Source: Coriaria nepalensis (Eukaryota; Streptophyta; Magnoliopsida; Cucurbitales; Coriariaceae). From it: a stretch of 64,000 nt of DNA. The stretch lies in contig CP114481.1 of assembly GCA_027186245.1 (NCBI GenBank), positions 23,529,501 through 23,593,500 of the forward strand, given 5' to 3'. A model generated the notes under the pieces. It saw only the letters and a list, made by a program, of their open reading frames with translations. It was not told the DNA's origin and made no database searches. Each line of letters begins with the position of its first letter. Positions within the stretch are counted from its first letter, which is position 1. Of this stretch, positions 13,401 through 25,889 are shown piece after piece. The translations under genes were made by a program, and so were the position numbers.

Positions 13401-16400
13401 CTAAGCAAATGCATTATTGCCTTCAGTAGATCAACTGCAAGTTATGCACGAAAGTCATGTTTAAAGGCCGAATTTCGTTGGAAGTAATTTAGAATGATTT
13501 AATGACTAAAAGAGATGCAATACTATGACTTTAAGGCTAAAAAACTGCATAGTTGCCTTCAATAGATCAATTACAAGTTATGCATGAAAGTCGTGTCTTA
13601 AATGCAAATATAGAATTGGTTCGAAGTGCTTTCAAACAATTTAATGATATGAAAAGACTGAATGATATGCTTTTTAAGACTAAAATAATGCATTGTTGTC
13701 TTCAATAGCTTAATTGCAAGTTATGTAAGAAAATCATGTTTGAAGGGCGAAAATAAAATTCGTTCGAATAAATTTAGAATGATTTATTGACTAGAAGAGA
13801 CTCAGTAACATGACTTTAAGGCTAAGCAAATGCATTATTGCCTTCAGTAGATCAACTGCAAGTTCTGCACGAAAGTCATGTTTAAAGGCCGAATTTCGTT
13901 CGAAGCAATTTAGAATGTTTTAATGACTAAAAGAGACGCAATACTCTGACTTTAACGCTAAAAAAATGCATAGTTGCCGTCAATAGATCAATTACAAGTT
14001 ATGCATGAAAGTCGTGTCTTAAATGCAAAAATAGAATTGGTTCGAAGTGTTTTCAAACAATTTAATAATATGAAAAGACTGAATGATATGCTTTTTAAGG
14101 CTAAAATAATGCATTGTTGTCTTCAATAGATTAATTGCAATATATGTAATAAAATCATGATCGAAAGGCAAAAATAGAATTCATTCGAATAAATTGAGAA
14201 TGATTTAGTGACTAGAAGAGACTCAGTAACATGACTTTAAGGCTAAACAAATGCATTGTTGCCTTCAGTAGATCAACTGGATGTTACTCACGAAAGTCAT
14301 GTTTAAAGGCCGAATTTCGTTGGAAGTAATTTAGAATGATTTAATGACTAAAAGAGACGCAATAATATGACTTTTAGGCTAAAAAAATGCATAGTTGCCT
14401 TCAATAAATCAATTGCAACTTATGCATGAAAGTCGTGTCTTAATTACAAAAATAGAATTGGTTCGAGGTGCTTTCACACAATTTGATGATATGAAAAGAC
14501 TGAATGATATACTTTTTAAGGCTAAAATAATGCATTGTCGTCTTCAATAGATTAATTGCAGGTTATGTAAGAAAATCATGTTTGAAGGGCCAAAATAAAA
14601 TTTGTTCAAATTAATTTACAATGATTTATTGACTAGAAGAGGCTCAATGACATGACTTTAAGGCGAAACAAAGGCATTGTTGCCTTCAATAGATTAATTG
14701 CAAGTTATCCACGAAAGTCATGTTTAAAGGCCGAATTTCGTTCGAAGCGATTTAGAATGATTTAATAACTAAAAGAGATGCAATAATATGACTTTAAGGC
14801 AAAAAAAATGCATAGTTTGCTTCAATAGATCAATTCCAAGTTATGCATGAAAGTCGTGCCTTAAATGCAAAAATAAAATTGGTTCGAAGTGCTTTCACAC
14901 AATTTGATGATATGAAAAGACTGAACGATATACTTTTTAAGGCAAAAATAATGCATTATTGTCTTGAATAAATTAATTGCAAGTTATGTAAGAAAATCAT
15001 GTTTGAAGGGCGAAAATAGAATTCGTTCGACGTAATTTGGAATAATTTAATAACTAGAAGAGACTTAGTGACATGACTTTAAGGCTAAACAAATGCATTT
15101 TTGCCTTCAATAGATCAACTGCAAGTTATGCACGAAAGTCATTTTTAAAGGACGAATTTTGTTCGAAGTGATTTAGAATGATTTAATGACTAAAAGAGAC
15201 GCAATAATATGACTTTTAGGCTAAAAAAATGCATAGTTGCCTTCAATAGATCAATTGCAACTTATGCATGAAAGTCATGTCTTAAATGGAAAAATAGAAT
15301 TGGTTCAATGTTCTTTCAAACAATTTAATGATATGAAAAGACTGAATGATTTGCTTTTTAAAGCTAAAATAATGCATTGTTGTCTTCAATAGATTAATTG
15401 AAAAATATGTAATAAAATCTTGATTGAAGGGCAAAAATAGAATTCATTCGAATTAATTTAGAATGATTTAATGAGAAGGAGAGACTCAATGACATGATTT
15501 TAAGGCAAAACAAATGCATTGTTGCTTTCAATAAACCAACTGCAAGTTATGCACGAAAGTCATTTTGAAAGGCCGAATTTCGTTCGAAGTGATTTAGAAT
15601 GATTTAATGTCTAAAAGAGACGCAATAATATTACCTTAAGGCAAAAAAAATGCATAGTTGCCTTCAATGGATCAATTTAAAGTTATGCATGAAAGTCGTG
15701 TGTTAAATGCAAAAATAGAATTGGTTCGAAGTGCTTTCAAACAATTTGATGATATGAAAAGAATGAATGATATACTTTTTAAGGCTAAAATAATGCATTG
15801 TTGTCTTCAATAGATTAATTGCAAAATATGTAATAAAATCATGAATGAAGGGCAAAAATAGAATTCATTCGAATTAAATTAGAAAGATTTAATGATAAGC
15901 AGAGACTTAATGACATGATTTTAAGGCAAAACAATTGCATTGTTGCTTTCAATTGATCAACTGCAAGTTATGCACGAAAGTCATTTTTAAAGGCCGAATT
16001 TCGTTCGAAGTGACTTAGAATAATTTAATGACTAAAAGAGACGCATTAATATGACTTTAAGGATAAAAAAATGCATAGTTGCCTTCAATAGATCAGTTAC
16101 AAGTTATGCATGAAAGTCATGCCTCAAATGTAAAAATAGAATTGGTTCGAAGTGCTTTCAAACAATTTAATGATATGAAAAGACTGAATGATATAATTTT
16201 TAAGGCTAAAATAATGCATTGTTGTCTTCAATAGTTAATTGCAGGTAATGTAAGAAAATCATGTTTGAAGGGCGAAAATAAAATTTGTTCGAATTAATTT
16301 AGAATGATTTATTGACTAGAAGAGACTCAGTGACATGACTTTAAGGCTAAACAAATGCATTGTTGCTCTCAACTGCAAGTCATGCACGAAAGTCATGTTT

Positions 16401-16580
16401 AAAGGCCAACTTTCGTTCGAAGCGATTTAGAATGATTTAATAACTAAAAGAGACGCAATAACATAACTTTAAGGCTAAAAAAATGCATAGTTCCCTTCAA
16501 TAGATCTATTGCAATTTATGCATGAAACTCGTGTTTTAAATGCAAAAATAGAATTGGTTCGAAGTGCTTTCAAACAATTT
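10492..16580 (+). repeat. HOR block alpha, copy II (beta missing)
   Basis: This is a near-perfect second copy of 1-6,090, in register for about 6 kb. C-monomer starts are at 122 plus 10,491 (10,613) and 5,992 plus 10,492 (16,484). It keeps every copy I landmark, including the 8-bp-deleted B monomers and the GATACCCGAAAAG insertion near 12,815. It ends inside the C monomer that begins at 16,484, where the sequence switches to another variant and then to copy III. Confidence 0.9.
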
Positions 16581-16702
16581 AATGATATGAAAAGACTGAA
16601 TGATATGCTTTTTAAGACTAAAATAATGGATTGTTGTCTTCAATATATTAATTGCACGTTATGTAAGAAAATCATGTGTGAAGGGTGAAAATAAAATTCG
16701 TT
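16516..16702 (+). repeat. Chimeric trimer at copy II/III junction
   Basis: The unit starting at 16,484 begins like alpha (TTCCCTTCAATAGATCTATT, GCAATTTATG). From 16,516 to 16,702 it is identical over 187 bases, as read by eye, to 46,634-46,820. Shared rare variants are AATGGATTG in place of the usual ATGCATTG, CAATATATTAATTGCACG, and ATCATGTGTGAAGGGTG. From 16,703 it reads TTCGAATAAATTT, which is alpha sequence equivalent to position 752. Neither equivalent position in copy I (6,097) nor copy III (22,033) has these variants. The best reading is a patchwork left by recombination or conversion. Confidence 0.85.
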
Positions 16703-19700
16703 CGAATAAATTTAGAATGATTTATTGACTAGAAGAGACTCAGTAACATGACTTTAAGGCTAAACAAATACATTGTTGCCTTCAGTAGATCAACTGCAAG
16801 TTATGCACGAAAGTCATGTTTAAAGGCTGAATTTCGTTGGAAGTAATTTAGAATGATTTAATGACTAAAAGAGATGCAATACTATGACTTTAAGGCTAAA
16901 AAACTGCATAGTTGCCTTCAATAGATCAATTACAAGTTATGCATGAAAGTCGTGTCTTAAATGCAAATATAGAATTGGTTCGAAGTGCTTTCAAACAATT
17001 TAATGATATGAAAAGACTGAATGATATGCTTTTTAAGACTAAAATAATGCATTGTTGTCTTCAATAGATTAATTGCAAGTTATGTAAGAAAGTCATGTTT
17101 GAAGGGCGAAAATAAAATTGTTTTGAATTAATTTAGAATGATTTATTGACTAGAAGAGACTCAGTGACATGACTTTAAGGCTAAACAAAAGCATTGTTGC
17201 CTTTAGTAGATCAACTGCAAGTTATGCACGGAAGTCATGTTTAAAGGCCGAATTTCGTTCGAAGTAATTTAGAATGATTTAATGACTAAAAGAGACGCAA
17301 TACTATGACTTTAAGCCTAAAAAAATGCATATTTGGCTTCAATAGATCAATTACAAGTTATGCATGAAAGTCGTGCCTTCAATGCAAAAATAGAATTGGT
17401 TGGAAGTGCTTTCACACAATTTGATGATATGAAAAGACTGAACGATATACTTTTTAAGGCAAAAATAATGCATTATTGTCTTGAATAAATTAATTGCAAG
17501 TTATGTAAGAAAATCATGTTTGAAGGGCGAAAATAGAATTCGTTCGACGTAATTTGGAATAATTTAATAACTAGAAGAGACTTAGTGACATGACTTTAAG
17601 GCTAAACAAATGCATTTTTGCCTTCAATAGATCAACTGCAAGTTATGCACGAAAGTCATTTTTAAAGGACGAATTTCGTTCGAAGTGATTTAGAATGATT
17701 TAATGACTAAAAGAGACGCAATAATATGACTTTTAGGCTAAAAAAATGCATAGTTGCCTTCACTAGATCAATTGCAACTTATGCATGAAAGTCATGTCTT
17801 AAATGGAAAAATAGAATTGGTTCGATGTTCTTTCAAACAATTTAATAATATGAAAAGACTGAATGATTTGCTTTTTAAGTCTAGAATAATGCATTGTTGT
17901 CTTCAGTAGATTAATTGCAAGTTATGTAACAAAATCATATTTGAAGGGTGAAAATAAAATTCATTTGAATTAATTTAGAATGATTTATTGACTAGAAGAG
18001 ACTCAGTGACATGACTTTAAGGCTAAACAAATGCATTGTTGCTATCAACTGCAAGTCATGCACGAAAGTCATGTTTAAAGGCCGACTTTCGTTCGAAGAG
18101 ATTTAGAATGATTTAATAACTAAAAGAGACGCAATAACATAACTTTAAGGCTAAAAAAATGCATAGTTCCCTTCAATATATCAATTACAAGTTCTGCATG
18201 AAAGTCGTGTCTTAAATTCAAAAATAGAATTTGTTCGAAGTGTTTTCAAACAATTTAATGATACCCGAAAAGACTGAATGATATGCTTTTTAAGACTAAA
18301 ATAATGCATTGTTGTCTTCAATAGATTAATGGCAACTTATGTAAGAAAATCATCTTTGAAGGGCGAAAATAAAATTTGTTTGAATTAATTCAGAATGATT
18401 TATTGACTAGAAGAGACTCAGTGACATGACTTTAAGGCTAAACAAATGCATTGTTGCTATCAACTGCAAGTCATGCACGAAAGTCATGTTTAAAGGCCGA
18501 CTTTCGTTCGAAGAGATTTAGAATGATTTAATAACTAAAAGAGACGCAATAACATAACTTTAAGGCTAAAAAAATGCATAGTTCCCTTCAATAGATCTAT
18601 TGCAAGTTATGCATGAAACTCTTGTTTTAAATGCAAAAATAGAATTGGTTCGAAGTGCTTTCAAACAATTTAATGATACGAAAAGACTGAATGATATGCT
18701 TTTTAAGTCTAAAATAATGCATTGTTGTCTTCAATAGATTAATTGCAAGTTATGTAAGAAAATCATGTTTGAAGGGTGAAAATAAAATTCGTTTAAAATA
18801 ATTTAGGATGATTAATTGACTAGAAGAGACTCAGTGACACGACTTTAAGGCTAAGCAAATGCATTATTGCCTTCAGTAGATCAACTGCAAGTTATGCACG
18901 AAAGTCATGTTTAAAGGCCGAATTTCGTTGGAAGTAATTTAGAATGATTTAATGACTAAAAGAGATGCAATACTATGACTTTAAGGCTAAAAAACTGCAT
19001 AGTTGCCTTCAATAGATCAATTACAAGTTATGCATGAAAGTCGTGTCTTAAATGCAAATATAGAATTGGTTCGAAGTGCTTTCAAACAATTTAATGATAT
19101 AAAAAGACTGAATGATATGCTTTTTAAGACTAAAATAATGCATTGTTGTCTTCAATAGCTTAATTGCAAGTTATGTAAGAAAATCATGTTTGAAGGGCGA
19201 AAATAAAATTCGTTCGAATAAATTTAGAATGATTTATTGACTAGAAGAGACTCAGTAACATGACTTTAAGGCTAAGCAAATGCATTATTGCCTTCAGTAG
19301 ATCAACTGCAAGTTCTACACGAAAGTCATGTTTAAAGGCCGAATTTCGTTCGAAGCAATTTAGAATGTTTTAATGACTAAAAGAGACGCAATACTCTGAC
19401 TTTAACGCTAAAAAAATGCATAGTTGCCGTCAATAGATCAATTACAAGTTATGCATGAAAGTCGTGTCTTAAATGCAAAAATAGAATTGGTTCGAAGTGT
19501 TTTCAAACAATTTAATAATATGAAAAGACTGAATGATATGCTTTTTAAGGCTAAAATAATGCATTGTTGTCTTCAATAGATTAATTGCAATATATGTAAT
19601 AAAATCATGATCGAAAGGCAAAAATAGAATTCATTCGAATAAATTGAGAATGATTTAGTGACTAGAAGAGACTCAGTAACATGACTTTAAGGCTAAACAA

Positions 19701-22030
19701 ATGCATTGTTGCCTTCAGTAGATCAACTGGATGTTACTCACGAAAGTCATGTTTAAAGGCCGAATTTCGTTGGAAGTAATTTAGAATGATTTAATGACTA
19801 AAAGAGACGCAATAATATGACTTTTAGGCTAAAAAAATGCATAGTTGCCTTCAATAAATCAATTGCAACTTATGCATGAAAGTCGTGTCTTAATTACAAA
19901 AATAGAATTGGTTCGAGGTGCTTTCACACAATTTGATGATATGAAAAGACTGAATGATATACTTTTTAAGGCTAAAATAATGCATTGTCGTCTTCAATAG
20001 ATTAATTGCAGGTTCTGTAAGAAAATCATGTTTGAAGGGCCAAAATAAAATTTGTTCAAATTAATTTACAATGATTTATTGACTAGAAGAGGCTCAATGA
20101 CATGACTTTAAGGCGAAACAAAGGCATTGTTGCCTTCAATAGATTAATTGCAAGTTATCCACGAAAGTCATGTTTAAAGGCCGAATTTCGTTCGAAGCGA
20201 TTTAGAATGATTTAATAACTAAAAGAGATGCAATAATATGACTTTAAGGCAAAAAAAATGCATAGTTTGCTTCAATAGATCAATTACAAGTTATGCATGA
20301 AAGTCGTGCCTAAAATGCAAAAATAAAATTGGTTCGAAGTGCTTTCACACAATTTGATGATATGAAAAGACTGAACGATATACTTTTTAAGGCAAAAATA
20401 ATGCATTATTGTCTTGAATAAATTAATTGCAAGTTATGTAAGAAAATCTTGTTTGAAGGGCGAAAATAGAATTCGTTCGACGTAATTTGGAATAATTTAA
20501 TAACTAGAAGAGACTTAGTGACATGACTTTAAGGCTAAACAAATGCATTTTTGCCTTCAATAGATCAACTGCAAGTTATGCACGAAAGTCATTTTTAAAG
20601 GACGAATTTTGTTCGAAGTGATTTAGAATGATTTAATGACTAAAAGAGACGCAATAATATGACTTTTAGGCTAAAAAAATGCATAGTTGCCTTCAATAGA
20701 TCAATTGCAACTTATGCATGAAAGTCATGTCTTAAATGGAAAAATAGAATTGGTTCAATGTTCTTTCAAACAATTTAATGATATGAAAAGACTGAATGAT
20801 TTGCTTTTTAAAGCTAAAATAATGCATTGTTGTCTTCAATAGATTAATTGAAAAATATGTAATAAAATCTTGATTGAAGGGCAAAAATAGAATTCATTCG
20901 AATTAATTTAGAATGATTTAATGAGAAGGAGAGACTCAATGACATGATTTTAAGGCAAAACAAATGCATTGTTGCTTTCAATAAACCAACTGCAAGTTAT
21001 GCACGAAAGTCATTTTGAAAGGCCGAATTTCGTTCGAAGTGATTTAGAATGATTTAATGTCTAAAAGAGACGCAATAATATTACCTTAAGGCAAAAAAAA
21101 TGCATAGTTGCCTTCAATGGATCAATTTAAAGTTATGCATGAAAGTCGTGTGTTAAATGCAAAAATAGAATTGGTTCGAAGTGCTTTCAAACAATTTGAT
21201 GATATGAAAAGAATGAATGATATACTTTTTAAGGCTAAAATAATGCATTGTTGTCTTCAATAGATTAATTGCAAAATATGTAATAAAATCATGAATGAAG
21301 GGCAAAAATAGAATTCATTCGAATTAAATTAGAAAGATTTAATGATAAGCAGAGACTTAATGACATGATTTTAAGGCAAAACAATTGCATTGTTGCTTTC
21401 AATTGATCAACTGCAAGTTATGCACGAAAGTCATTTTTAAAGGCCGAATTTCGTTCGAAGTGACTTAGAATAATTTAATGACTAAAAGAGACGCATTAAT
21501 ATGACTTTAAGGATAAAAAAATGCATAGTTGCCTTCAATAGATCAGTTACAAGTTATGCATGAAAGTCATGCCTCAAATGTAAAAATAGAATTGGTTCGA
21601 AGTGCTTTCAAACAATTTAATGATATGAAAAGACTGAATGATATAATTTTTAAGGCTAAAATAATGCATTGTTGTCTTCAATAGTTAATTGCAGGTAATG
21701 TAAGAAAATCATGTTTGAAGGGCGAAAATAAAATTTGTTCGAATTAATTTAGAATGATTTATTGACTAGAAGAGACTCAGTGACATGACTTTAAGGCTAA
21801 ACAAATGCATTGTTGCTCTCAACTGCAAGTCATGCACGAAAGTCATGTTTAAAGGCCAACTTTCGTTCGAAGCGATTTAGAATGATTTAATAACTAAAAG
21901 AGACGCAATAACATAACTTTAAGGCTAAAAAAATGCATAGTTCCCTTCAATAGATCTATTGCAATTTATGCATGAAACTCGTGTTTTAAATGCAAAAATA
22001 GAATTGGTTCGAAGTGCTTTCAAACAATTT
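16691..22030 (+). repeat. HOR block alpha, copy III
   Basis: This is the third copy of alpha, corresponding to 750-6,090 (offset 15,941-15,942) and to 11,241-16,540 of copy II (offset 5,450). The AAACAAATACATTG landmark is at 16,764 and the two 8-bp-deleted B monomers are near 18,040 and 18,450. Differences from copies I and II are isolated single bases. Unlike copy II, it continues into block beta. Confidence 0.9.
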
Positions 22031-25000
22031 AATGATACGGATAGACTGAATGATATGCTTTTTAAGTCTAAAATAATGCATTGTTGTCTTCAATAGATTA
22101 ATTGCATGTTATGTAAGAAAATAATGTTTGAAGGGTGAAAATAAAATTCGTTTGAAATAATTTAGGATGATTAATTGACAAGAAGAGACTCAGGGACACG
22201 ACTTTAAGGCTAAGCAAATGCATTATTGCCTTCAGTAGATCAACTGCAAGTTCTGCACGAAAGTCATGTTTTAAGGCGAATTTTGTTCGAAGTAATTTAG
22301 AATGATTGAATGACTAAAAGAGACGCAATACTATGACTTTAACGCTAAAAAAATGCATAGTTGCCTTCAATTGATCAATTACAAGTTATGCATAAAAGTC
22401 ATGTCTTAAATGCAAAAATAGAATTGGTTCGAAGTGTTTTCAAACAATTTAATGATATGAAAAGACTGAATGATATGCTTTTTAAGTCTAAAATAATGCA
22501 TTGTTGTCTTCAATAGATTAATTGCAAGTTATGTAAGAAAATCATGTTTGAAAGGCGAAAATAAAATTTGTTCGAATTAATTTAGAATGATTTATTGACT
22601 AGAAGACACTCAGTGACATGACTTTAAGGCTAAACAAATGCATTGTTGCCTTCAATAGATTAACTGCAAGTTATGCACAAAAGTCATGTTTAAAGGCCAA
22701 ATTTGGTTCGAAGCCATTTAGAATGATTTAATGACTAAAAGAGTCGCAATACTATGACTTTAACGCTAAAAAAATGCATATTTGCCTTCAATAGATCAAT
22801 TGCAAGTTATGCATGAAACTCCTGTTTTAAATGCAAAAATAGAATTGGTTCATAGTTCTTTCAAACAATTTAATGATACGAAAAGACTGAATGATATGCT
22901 TTTTAAGTCTAGAATAATGCATTGTTGTCTTCAGTAGATTAATTGCAAGTTATGTAAGAAAATCATATTTGAAGGGTGAAAATAAAATTCGTTTGAATTA
23001 ATTTAGAATGATTTATGGACTAGAAGAGACTCAGTGACATGACTTTAAGGCTAAACAAATGCATTATTCCCTTCAGTAGATCAATTGCAAGCTCTGCACG
23101 AAAGTCATGTTTAAAGGCCGAATTTCGTTTGAAGTAATTTAGAATGATTCAATGACTAAAAGAGAGGCAATACTATGACTTTAAGGCTAAAAAAGTGCAT
23201 AGTTGCCTTCAATAGATCAATTACAAGTTATGCGTGAAAGTCGTGTCTTAAATTCATAAATAGAACTGGTTCGTAGTGTTTTCAAACAATTTAATGATAC
23301 GAAAAGACTGAATGATATGCTTTTTAAGACTAAAATAATGCATTGTTCTCTTCAATAGATTAATTGCAAGTTATGTAAGAAAATCATGTTTGAAGGGCGA
23401 AAATAAAATTTGTTTGAATTAATTTAGAATGATTTATTGACTAGAAGAGACTCAGTGACATGACGTTAAGGCTAAACAAATGCATTGTTGCCTTCAGTAG
23501 ATCAACTGCAAGTTATGGACGAAAGTCATGTTTAAAAACCGACTTTCGTTTGAAGTGATTTAGAATGATTCAATAACTAAAAGAGATGCAATAACATGAC
23601 TTTAAGGCTAAAAACATGCATAGTTGCCTTCAATAGATCTATTGCAAGTTATGCCTGAAACTCGTGTTTTAAATGCAAAAATAGAATTGGTTCGAAGTGC
23701 TTTCAAACAATTTAATGATACGGAAAGACTGAATGATATGCTTTTTAAGTCTAAAATAATGCATTGTTGTCTTCAACAGATTAATTGCAAGTTATGTAAG
23801 AAAATCATGTTTGAAGGGTGAAAATAAAATTCGTTTGAATCAATTTAGGATGATTAATTGACTAGAAGAGACTCAGTGACACGACCTTAAGGCTAAACAA
23901 ATGCATTATGCCTTCAGTAGATCAACTGCAAGTTCTGCACGAAAGTCATGTTTAAAGGCCGAATTTCGTTCGAAGTAATTTAGAATGATTTAATGACTAA
24001 AAGAGATGCAATACTATGACTTTCAGGCTAAAAAAATGCATAGTTGCCTTCAATAGATCAATTACAAGTTCTGCATGAAAGTCGTGTGTTAAATTCAAAA
24101 ATAGAATTTGTTCGAAGTGTTTTCAAACAATTTAATGATACGAAAAGACTGAATGATATGCTTTTTAAGACTAAAATAATGCATTGTTGTCTTCAATAGA
24201 TTAGTTGCAACTTATGTAAGAAAATCATCTTTGAAGGGCGAAAATAAAATTTGTTTGAATTAATTCAAAATGATTTATTGACTAGAAGAGACTCAGTGAC
24301 ATGACTTTAAGGCTAAACAAATGCATTGTTGCTATCAACTGCAAGTTATGCACGAAAGTCATGTTTAAAGGCCGAATTTCGTTCGAAGTAATTTAGAATG
24401 ATTTAATGACTAAAAGAGACGCAATACTATGACTTTAAGGCTAAAAAAATGCATAGTTGCCTTCAATAGATCAATTACAAGTTATGCATGAAAGTCGTGT
24501 CTTAAATGCAAAAATAGAATTTGTTCGAAGTGCTTTCAAACAATTTAATGATATGAAAAGACTGAATGGTATGCTTTTTAAGACTAAAATAATGCATTGT
24601 TGTCTTCAATAGATTAATTGCAAGTTATGTAAGAAAATCATGTTTGAAGGGCGAAAATAAAATTCGTTCGAATAACTTTAGAATGATTTATTGACTAGAA
24701 GAGACTCAGTAACATGACTTTAAGGCTAAGCAAATGCATTATTGCCTTCAGTAGATCAACTGCAAGTTCTGCACGAAAGTCATGTTTAAAGGCCGAATTT
24801 CGTTCGAAGCAATTTAGAATGATTTAATGACTAAAAGAGACGCAATACTCTGACTTTAACGCTAAAAAAATGCATAGTTGCCGTCAATAGATCAATTACA
24901 GGTTCTGCATGAAAGTCGTGTCTTAAATGCAAAAATAGAATTTGTTCGAAGTGTTTTCAAACAATTTAATGATATGAAAAGACTGAATGATATGCTTTTT

Positions 25001-25553
25001 AAGGCTAAAATAATGCATTGTTGTCTTCAATAGATTAATTGCAAGTTATGTAAGAAAGTCACGTTTGAAGGGCGAAAATAAAATTTGTTTGAATTAATTT
25101 AGAATGATTTATTGACTAGAAGAGACTTAGTGACATGACTTTAAGGCTAAACAAATGCATTGTTGCCTTCAATAGATTAACTGCAAGTTATCCACGAAAG
25201 TCATGTTTAAAGGCCGAATTTGGTTCGAAGCGATTTAGAATGATTTAATGACTAAAAGAGATGCAATAACATGACCTTATGGCTAAAAAAATGCATAGTT
25301 GCCTTCAATAGATCAATTACAAGTTATACATGAAAGTCGTGTCTTAAATGCAAAAATAGAATTGGTTTGAAGTGCTTCCAAGCAATTTAATGATACTAGA
25401 AGACTGAACGATATAATTTTTAAGGCAAAAATAATGCATTGTTGTCTTCAATAAATTAATTGCAAGTTATGTAAGAAAATCATCTTTGAAGGGCGAAAAT
25501 AAAATTCGTTTGAATCAATTTAGGATGATTAATTGACTAGAAGAGACTCAGCG
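22031..25553 (+). repeat. HOR block beta, copy III, with one extra trimer
   Basis: This matches 6,097-9,190. Up to about 22,720 the offset is 15,942; from about 23,141 on it is 16,363, a difference of exactly 421. One trimer (C start 22,775) is therefore present here and absent in copy I. Copy III then stays in step with copy I through the AAAAACCGAC B monomer near 23,530 and the 8-bp-deleted B near 24,330. Homology ends near 25,553, where this copy has GCGACACGACC against GTGACATGAC in copy I. Confidence 0.85.
22720..23140 (+). repeat. Extra 421-bp trimer in copy III
   Basis: Copy I reads from the B monomer at about 6,778 (TTGGTTCGAAG) directly into TAATTTAGAATGATTCAATG. In copy III the same B reads TTGGTTCGAAGCCATTTAG, and the TAATTTAGAATGATTCAATG continuation appears one trimer later, near 23,132. 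The inserted unit has its own variants (CTCCTGTTTT, GGTTCATAGTTC, TCTAGAATAATGC). It was therefore not made by copying its immediate neighbour. Exact breakpoints within the shared sequence are uncertain. Confidence 0.75.
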
Positions 25554-25889
25554 ACACGACCTTAAGGCTAAACAAATGCATTATTGCCTTCAGTAGATCA
25601 ACTGCAAGTTCTGCACGAAAGTCATGTTTAAAGGCCAAATTTCGTTCGAAGTAATTTAGAATGATTTAATGTCTAAAAGAGACGCAATAATATGACCTTT
25701 AGGCTAAAAAAAATGCATAGTTGCCTTCAATAGATCAATTACAAGTTATGCATGAAAGTCGTGTCTTAAATGCAAAAATAGAATTGGTTCGAAGTGCTTC
25801 CAAGCAATTTAATGATATTAGAAGACTGAACGATATAATTTTTAAGGCAAAAATAATGCATTGTTGTCTTCAATAAATTAATTGCAAGT
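25554..25889 (+). repeat. Transition trimer between beta and the 3,643-bp HOR
   Basis: Less than one trimer of ordinary satellite. It has a B monomer with TGTCTAAAAGAGACGC and ATGACCTTTAGG, and a C monomer at 25,714 with CTTCCAAGCAATTTAATG and GATATTAGAAG. The same combination recurs at 28,517 and 32,160, so this segment belongs to the family of variants used by the HOR to its right. The A run before 25,714 is one base longer than usual, giving a 422-bp spacing. Confidence 0.75.
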
